This document shows positions 1 to 6,500 of a DNA stretch of 8,199 nucleotides, piece by piece. A program made the translations under genes and the position numbers. Every line of letters begins with the position of its first letter. The stretch's first letter is position 1. The stretch comes from Nitrospirota bacterium (GTDB lineage: Bacteria; Nitrospirota; Nitrospiria; Nitrospirales; UBA8639): positions 1,236,623 through 1,244,821 of the forward strand of contig CP070743.1 in assembly GCA_020348185.1 (NCBI GenBank), read 5' to 3'. Below the pieces are notes generated by a model. The model searched no databases. It was given only the letters and a program-made list of their open reading frames with translations, and was not told where the DNA came from.

Positions 1-2
1 AA

Positions 3-2834
3 TCCGATCCCATGATTCGACTAACCCTTTCTGGGACCGTCCAGGAATTCTTCACCAATAGACTCATTGACCTTTCCTTACATGATGCCGAGCTCAATTT
101 GGATAAACTTCTGAGCTTTGCTCAGGACTTTGTTCCGGAGGATTTTCGCACCATTAAGGTCAATGGCATCCTTTCCCCTACGCTGAACCTCAAGGGTTCT
201 CTTCCCGAATCAGAGTTTCTGGGAAAAATCAATTTCGGACTGGAGGCGAAGGGAGTGGAGGCAGATCTCCCTTCATTTTCAACAATACTGGAACCGACTG
301 ATATTTCCATCCAGGCCTCCGATATCAGCATTAAAGAAAATATGCCAGAATTCGGCACCCTCAAAGTGGGGGTATCGAATAAAGCCGCCCACTATCAGGA
401 TTATTCAATTCGCGATTTTCGTCTGACACTCAACAATGAATTTTTCACCGCCGGTCCCGTCAACGTCTCTCTCAATATATCCGGAGTTCCCACCATTCCT
501 CCTGCCGGACCCATCGAAAGTCTTACTCTGCCCCTCCAGGTTAAATTGGAGGCGGATGGAAACTTCAAAACCCAAGATTTGCTGATTAATGCCCTGGATC
601 TGAAATTAGGCGACCTCCTCAAGGTGACCTCCCGGGGAGAAGTCCATTCCCAAAAACCGGATGCTCAAGGCTTTAACGTTTCCCTTTCTACCCGATTGGA
701 ACCTCAAATCGCCAATTTACTCCTCCTGGTCCCTCGGGACCTGTTAGAAGGCATCTCCCTTCAAAAAGGCCCGGGGCGTGATGTGATCGTCCTGAATGTC
801 ACTGGGGCCATTAACTCTGAGTATGTACCGAGCTGGGCCAAACTCACCACCAGCGTCAGGTTAACCGACATGATCACCTCATTAGACGCGCTGCCGGCGG
901 GAGGAACATTGGATGAAGCCAATGTCCAGGTTTCGGCTAATTATAGCCGTCAAAGTGGTCAGTTCAGAGGCACCGTTGGGACGGGGTTACAATTATCAGA
1001 TCTGCACCAGGGTGGAAGTGTAGCCGTTGGAGAAATGGAGCTGAAACTCAAATCATCGGTGGCAGGAGCACTGACTTCCGATTTTGAATTGACCAGTTTA
1101 CGATCTAATGACCTCGTGACCCTCCAGATCGCCGATGTGATCTACGATGATCCTTCTCTCAAAGCGGGCATCGATCAGGTCAAATTGTCGTTGAAGACCA
1201 AAGAGGATGTTTTGGAACAAGAGTACATGATTGAAGAGCTCTCTGTGACCAGCGATCCTCTTCTGGAGTTAACCGCTCAAGGCCAATACCACATGTCCGA
1301 CCAAAAGTTTTCGGTGAATGCTGACATGCCCTACGTGAACGTCGGAGGCCTATTAAGCCATCTTTCCGGCGATCTCGTCCAAGGCCTCAGCGAGATGAAT
1401 CCTCAGGGTCGTATTGGGTTCTCGGTAAAGGCTTCCGGTCGCGTGCCCCAACAGACGGATATCGATTCCCTAAACATTCCTGTCGATGCGGCTGCGACGA
1501 TTAGCCTTCAGAATGTTGAAGGAGCCTTTGCCCAACATCAAGTAAAAGGGGCGGGAGGAGCGATATCCGTTTCATTCGTGCCAGGGGACCAACCCCTAGC
1601 TAAGGTGGTCACCGACGTTCAGGTTAAAAGCGTTCAACTGGCACCGGGCCTCCCGGTGGACCGTCTGAGCGATGCGGCCGTTCAACTGGATGTGAAGGCC
1701 AAAGATTTTGACGAATTGAATCTCAGCCGGTTTCGTGTGGGGGCAAAAGGGGCCGAACTCGATGTCACGGGAAAGGTGACGGGAGCAAAAGGATTTCTGA
1801 CCGGCAGGCAGAATTTAGGGGAAATGCTGAGCGAGCTCTTTGCCCAAGTCAACACGCAAGTTTCCCTGGATTTAGAGCAGTTTCAAGAGGTGCTGAAATC
1901 CGCAGGCATAGTGGGCTCCGGTCAGGCAAAGATCAATATCTCCGCCCTCAAAAAGGAAGAAGGCCCATTGGATGCCCGCTTAGCCGTGACTGCCAAACAG
2001 GTGAATGTCAGCCAGGAGGGGAAAACCATCGAGAACGTCAATGGGGGCCTCTCCTTCCGCAAACATCTCATCTGGAATCCAGATTCATCTGACGGCTCTC
2101 TCCCCACCTCCTTTAACCCTACAGATTTGCTATCTCAACTTCGTTCAATTTCTCCCAAGAGGAAAAATCTCACGATTGACCGCATGGATCTGCAGAATCT
2201 CACAATTTCAAACTTTGCTACCCATATTCTTTTTGAGAGAAACGCGTTTAAAATTCAAAACCTGGCCATGAACCTTCTTGACGGAGGCCTTGGAGGCAAT
2301 ATTGTCCTCGCGACCGGAAAAGACTTCGGTCTCTCTGCTCAGATCGAAGCAGCCCAACTCGACCTCAACCAACTGCTTGAGGAAGATAGAAGGATCCAGG
2401 GAGATAGCCGAGTCGATTTGACGACCGGCCTGACGGTCTTTTTTAACCCGGAAACTGGAGCTCTGGACTTGAGTCGGACCGAGCTTGATCTCTATATCAC
2501 CCACATTGGGAAAGAAGCCCTGGACCGATTGTTGGTGTATCTTGACCCCGAAGGAAGTAGACCGGCCCTGGTCGGCGCCCGAGCTCAAGTGCGATTGGCT
2601 CTTCCCAGCCGTGTGACCATCCAGATGAAACGAGGAATGATGAATTTAGAAATTCTTTTCTCTCAAGGTCTCTTTTCGAAATTCTCCCTGCAACGTATTC
2701 CAGTGGGCAAGATTAAAATGGTGAAAGAACTCACAAAGGGCGTTCCCAATTGGGATACCATCGTTCAGAGCATGACATTGATCGGATCTGAGACCTATGG
2801 AATTGATGAAAAAGGGAATATTCTGCTTCGATAA
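3..2834 (+). CDS. AsmA/YdbH-like envelope protein, C-terminal part (5'-truncated)
   Basis: The frame is open to the left edge. The first ATG, at 12, is preceded by the in-frame codons TCC GAT CCC and has no ribosome binding site, so it is probably an internal Met and the real start lies upstream. The visible 943 residues alternate short hydrophobic beta strands with polar turns throughout, typical of the AsmA-like/TamB repeat fold. There is no membrane helix in the visible part and no cysteine at all, which fits periplasmic exposure; an N-terminal anchor would be in the missing part. Near nt 2270-2320 a segment reading LLDGGLGGNIVL resembles the glycine-rich strands near the end of AsmA-type proteins. 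Proteins of this family are thought to form lipid-conducting bridges between the two membranes. The downstream DUF1318-type lipoprotein favours a YdbH-like assignment, since E. coli YdbH (about 880 residues) is encoded with the DUF1318 protein YdbL. The AsmA-like class is fairly secure; the specific YdbH assignment is inference from context. Confidence 0.75.
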   Translation, partial: SDPMIRLTLSGTVQEFFTNRLIDLSLHDAELNLDKLLSFAQDFVPEDFRTIKVNGILSPTLNLKGSLPESEFLGKINFGLEAKGVEADLPSFSTILEPTDISIQASDISIKENMPEFGTLKVGVSNKAAHYQDYSIRDFRLTLNNEFFTAGPVNVSLNISGVPTIPPAGPIESLTLPLQVKLEADGNFKTQDLLINALDLKLGDLLKVTSRGEVHSQKPDAQGFNVSLSTRLEPQIANLLLLVPRDLLEGISLQKGPGRDVIVLNVTGAINSEYVPSWAKLTTSVRLTDMITSLDALPAGGTLDEANVQVSANYSRQSGQFRGTVGTGLQLSDLHQGGSVAVGEMELKLKSSVAGALTSDFELTSLRSNDLVTLQIADVIYDDPSLKAGIDQVKLSLKTKEDVLEQEYMIEELSVTSDPLLELTAQGQYHMSDQKFSVNADMPYVNVGGLLSHLSGDLVQGLSEMNPQGRIGFSVKASGRVPQQTDIDSLNIPVDAAATISLQNVEGAFAQHQVKGAGGAISVSFVPGDQPLAKVVTDVQVKSVQLAPGLPVDRLSDAAVQLDVKAKDFDELNLSRFRVGAKGAELDVTGKVTGAKGFLTGRQNLGEMLSELFAQVNTQVSLDLEQFQEVLKSAGIVGSGQAKINISALKKEEGPLDARLAVTAKQVNVSQEGKTIENVNGGLSFRKHLIWNPDSSDGSLPTSFNPTDLLSQLRSISPKRKNLTIDRMDLQNLTISNFATHILFERNAFKIQNLAMNLLDGGLGGNIVLATGKDFGLSAQIEAAQLDLNQLLEEDRRIQGDSRVDLTTGLTVFFNPETGALDLSRTELDLYITHIGKEALDRLLVYLDPEGSRPALVGARAQVRLALPSRVTIQMKRGMMNLEILFSQGLFSKFSLQRIPVGKIKMVKELTKGVPNWDTIVQSMTLIGSETYGIDEKGNILLR

Positions 2835-2879
2835 TGCCACGGAACAGCCTATCTCAATTATGTCATGCAGAAAGGGCAT

Positions 2880-2883
2880 AGGG
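2880..2883 (+). promoter_or_regulatory. Ribosome binding site for the DUF1318 lipoprotein gene
   Basis: AGGG lies 4 bases before the ATG at 2888, and a second purine-rich stretch, AAAGGG, lies at 2871-2876, 11 bases before it. Either could pair with the 16S rRNA tail. Both favour the ATG at 2888 over the in-frame ATGs at 2900, 2903 and 2924, although the AGGG spacing is short. Confidence 0.4.
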
Positions 2884-2887
2884 TATA

Positions 2888-3472
2888 ATGTCGGCATACA
2901 TGATGCCTAGAACCCTTCGAAATATGATCTTGATTCTGGTCTGCGGGCTTCCGGGATGTGGCGGTCCATTGGTCGGGGTGACCGTCGTCGATGAAAGAAC
3001 GGCGCTGGAAAACCAAGTCCTTGGAACCTATGAGGAACTGAATCAGGAAGTTCTCCTTGTTGCGTCGGTCCGATACATCGACCCCAAAGGCCAACTCAAG
3101 CCTACCCCTCCGGTTCCCCCGGGCAAAAAAAAGGTGATCCGAGCCATTCAGCGTGCTTCATTCAATAAAGATGATATCGACAGACTAAAAGAACAAGCGG
3201 TCCTGGGGGAAAACAATCAAGGCGGGCTCACGCTTCTTGACCAAGACAAAGTGGAACCGAAACAGCAAGCCTTTGTAAACAATTTGGTCCAAGAAGAAAA
3301 CGCCGACCGGGATATCATCATGAAGAGAGTCATCGAAACGAATGAAAAACTTTCAGAGAAGGATCTCCCACGGGTCAAGAAAATGTTTGCGGCTCTCAAC
3401 CGGGACAAGGCTCGCGAGGGTGACATGATTCAATTAGAAAACGGCAACTGGGTGAAGAAAGAAAAGAAATAG
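2888..3472 (+). CDS. DUF1318 (YdbL-like) domain lipoprotein
   Basis: This 194-residue protein has a short hydrophobic N-terminal helix (about residues 13-22) ending in a lipobox-like GLPGC, so Cys24 is the likely lipidated residue. Gly at position +2 would send it to the outer membrane under the enteric Lol rule. Residues 30-68 form a conserved-looking segment starting VTVVDERTALENQVLG. A Pro/Lys linker follows at about 70-82 (PTPPVPPGKKK). Residues about 122-191 match the DUF1318 pattern: a charged helical stretch (VNNLVQEENADRD) and a terminal GDMIQLENGNWVKK, like the end of E. coli YdbL. YdbL is a soluble periplasmic protein of roughly 100 residues that modulates the YdbH-YnbE bridge; this one is nearly twice as long and apparently lipid-anchored. 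The gene starts 53 bases after the AsmA-like gene with no terminator between, so joint transcription is likely. The DUF1318 assignment comes from remembered family features, and the function is inferred from E. coli. If translation began at 2900 or 2903 the lipobox would be kept. Confidence 0.72.
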   Translation: MSAYMMPRTLRNMILILVCGLPGCGGPLVGVTVVDERTALENQVLGTYEELNQEVLLVASVRYIDPKGQLKPTPPVPPGKKKVIRAIQRASFNKDDIDRLKEQAVLGENNQGGLTLLDQDKVEPKQQAFVNNLVQEENADRDIIMKRVIETNEKLSEKDLPRVKKMFAALNRDKAREGDMIQLENGNWVKKEKK

Positions 3473-3493
3473 CCACCTCTCTGCAATGTTGTT

Positions 3494-3498
3494 GAGGG
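3494..3498 (+). promoter_or_regulatory. Possible distant ribosome binding site of the giant TPR gene
   Basis: GAGGG is the only Shine-Dalgarno-like sequence before the ATG at 3513, and it lies 14 bases away, longer than usual. An in-frame TGA at 3507-3509 rules out any start further upstream, so 3513 stands despite the weak site. Confidence 0.3.
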
Positions 3499-3512
3499 TA
3501 TGTGATTGATCC

Positions 3513-6500
3513 ATGAAACGCCTAATACCGCTGATTTTCCTGTCAATTTTTCTTTTCTGTCATCTCCCAACATCCGGCATTGGAGCCATCACTCCCGACA
3601 AAGTCACCGCTCACCCCGCTCTCGATTATTTTGGCGCTCCCTCCCAAGACGGAAGATACCTCGCTTTTGTATCTGAGCGCTCGGGGAATCCGGATATCTG
3701 GCTCAAGTCTCTCGCCACCGGGATCATTTCTCTTCCTCGTCAATTGACCACCCATCCAGCGGTCGATCGAGATCCTGCGATCAATACTAACGGGACCAAA
3801 CTTCTCTATGTGTCCCACAAAACAGATCCCAGGGGTGACGTCTACCTGTTGGATCTCGTGACAGGCGAAGAAACCCAATTAACCGACTTGCAAAGCGGAG
3901 ATTCCATCCCTCAATGGGAGTCAGATGGTCAATCCATCTTGTATCTTAAAAAAGATCTCAAGTCGGGAACTCAAAGCGTGGTTCGACGAATGCTGGGCAC
4001 TGAAGAAGAACAAGAGATTGTGAGAGGAACGACCTCCTTTTCCGTGGGGCAACAGGACTGGATTGTCTATTCCAAGGATGGAACCCTTCGTATCGTGAAT
4101 GCTCGTGACCCCGAAACTGATTCGGCTTTGACCTCCGAGGCCTTTCTGGATTCCTGGCCGGCGCATGTGCTCGAATCGCCTCCCCTATCGGAGGATACCC
4201 AGGCATTTTCGTTTACCCGCTACGAAGAAGACACCAACCAGGATGGCGTCCTGGATCCTGACGATGAATCATCCATCTGGTTTACACGCTGGAATATTGC
4301 TTCGCTCCAAACTGTTGCTCTCTTCCAGCTAACCCCGTCAGGTCATTTCCATGTTTATCCGGCTTCCGCAGGTGAGTATCTATATTTTTCTGATCTCAAA
4401 AAGGGCGACATTTATCGACTCAATATCAACAATTTCTTCCAAGACTATACCTCCTTTGAAAGGGCCCAGGAGTTGGGAACCCTTTACCTGGATAGCGGAC
4501 AGCGGGATCGAGCGCTACTCGTTTCAACCAATATCTCCAATAATTTGGCCCCACAGCTTTCATTCACCGAACGGGCGGAATTTGACCTTTCCTATGCGGA
4601 GAATTTGATGGAAGCGGGAAAATATTCCATGGCCCAGGTGGTCTTGTCCCCTTATATTGAAACTAGCGGAAGGATCGGAGCCCTCGCCCGCATAGAAGCC
4701 ATTGTGTTGGACATTCACCAGCGAGCACCAATAGTGGGTTTTGCTGAATTAAAGCAACTCGTCAAGAACGGGGTGACCAAAATCATGGCCATCGGTGAAG
4801 AACATCGTGATGATGAGGTCGTGTATGGACAGGCCCTTATTGACTCAGGTCGTTTGTACTTATTGATTGAAGATTCCCTTTCAGCTTTGGATTATCTGGT
4901 CCAGGTGGATCAACTGCAAAACAAGGAGGTCCGTGCGAAAGCGCTGTTCACAAGAGGAACCGTCTATAGGACGATTGGAGACGAAGCAAGCCTTCTTCAG
5001 GTCTTTATCGATGTGATTCGAATTTTTGGCGAAGATAGCTCTTGGGGAAGACGAGCCGTGACCCAGGCCATTGCGGTCTCCGAAAGTGGAGACGATGTCC
5101 ATCAACAAGTCGCTTCTCTTCAGGAATTAATCAATCAACATTCCGACCTCCCGTTTCTCGTCGCCTCAACACGCCTCCGAATCGCCAATTTGTACGATGA
5201 GAGTGGGGAAGAATTGAAAGCGATTGAAGTCCTGGAACAGAATCTCGCCGAACCGCCCCCTTTTCCTCATCTCGTCGAGCAGAGCTATCGTCGAAAAGCT
5301 GAAATCCTGGCCGCCACCGAACATTATCAAGAAGCCGCTGATACGTATGCCGCCCTCGGGAAACTGACCGGGGAAGATGAGGCTGCGCTGGCTCGTACCC
5401 AACAGTTGATGGTTTTGCAACTCGTACGGAAGGGCTTAAAAGATCGCAAAATTGGAGAGGTGCGTATCGCGGCCAAGGCCTTTAAACAGATCATTGACGA
5501 ACACCCGGAATCTGTCGAAGCGCATCGGGCCTATATTGAAACCAAGGTCATGCTCAAAGAGCTGGCTGAAGTTCAAGCTTTTTACCATCAACTGGTGAAG
5601 GATCATCCGGAGAATCCGGTATACCGTTATAGTAAAGGGCTTGCCCTTTCCTATTCAGAACCTCCGGATTTACCGGCTGTGATCGGGCTCATGGAGCAGG
5701 CGATTCAAAAGGATCCAGGAATTTCCTATTTCCATCAAACCCTGGGCTGGGCTTTTGAACAAGAAGAACGTATCCATGGCAAAAAAGGGTTTCTGGAGAA
5801 AGCAGAGGGTGAATACCGGATCGCCTTGGAATTGAACGACGAGTTTCAATTTCCTCAAGTTGAATCCAACCTTTTGCTGAATTTGGGCAATATTTATATG
5901 GCCCTCCATAACTTCCAGGAGGCCTACCGCCATTATCAACAACGGGAAGCCCGTTTTGCCCCTGCCGGTGACTCCGTCACGGAATTGTTATATCGGAAGA
6001 ATTACGGTGAAGCGTGTTTTAAAGCCGGAAGAAGTGAAGAATCCCTCACCCAATACCGAATAGCGTTGAAGCACGTTCCCGCTGATCAAAAAGCCCTTCA
6101 AGCCGAGCTTTTGGAACGAATCGGATTGTCACAACAAGATTTGGGGCGACATTCAGAAGCCATCAAATCCTTTTCCCAAGCGATGGAAATCAATTCCGAA
6201 CTGGGCAATCAGAAAAATATGGCTCTTCTTCAACGAAATATCGGTGTCAATCTTTACAATTTGAGCATTTCAAAAGATGGTGTGGAGCGGGAAGCGTTAA
6301 AGAAAGCCTTGAAAAGTTACTTTGCCAGTCTGGAGAACATTCAACAATTTGGCGTGAAAGAACAGAAAAAGGGCGAAGGACTTTTCACCCTGGATATTGC
6401 CTTGGAGGACACCGGCTCCCAGGCCGCAACCGGCTTTGACCGTGAAGGTGAAGAGAAACTCATGTTCAGCTACATCGCCGGCACCTACGAAAAACTGTCT

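Noticed and set aside
12..14. ATG at 12 as the true start of the first gene
   Set aside because: The frame is open upstream, no ribosome binding site is visible, and the protein would begin within the repeat fold without a signal or membrane anchor.
1643..1657. Inverted repeat ACCGGG-CCT-CCCGGT
   Set aside because: A short GC-rich palindrome inside the AsmA-like coding sequence with no T-run; the reading frame explains it.
2208..2588. 126-codon open frame on the minus strand
   Set aside because: It lies wholly inside the AsmA-like gene, shows no recognisable family features and its translation is rich in residues expected from antisense reading of a beta-rich gene.
2884..2889. Perfect TATAAT (-10 consensus) overlapping the start codon of the DUF1318 gene
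   Set aside because: No acceptable -35 box lies 16-18 bases upstream (TGTCAT at 2861-2866 is a poor match) and there is no extended -10 TG. It would start transcription inside the gene, just before the ATGs at 2900 and 2903, so it is probably chance.
3543..3878. 111-codon open frame on the minus strand
   Set aside because: It is antisense to the signal peptide and first propeller blades of the giant gene, whose + strand frame has clear family features.
5634..5649. Inverted repeat AAAGGGC-TT-GCCCTTT that could form a hairpin
   Set aside because: It lies within the TPR-coding frame, has no following T-run and is encoded by ordinary codons, so it is not a terminator.
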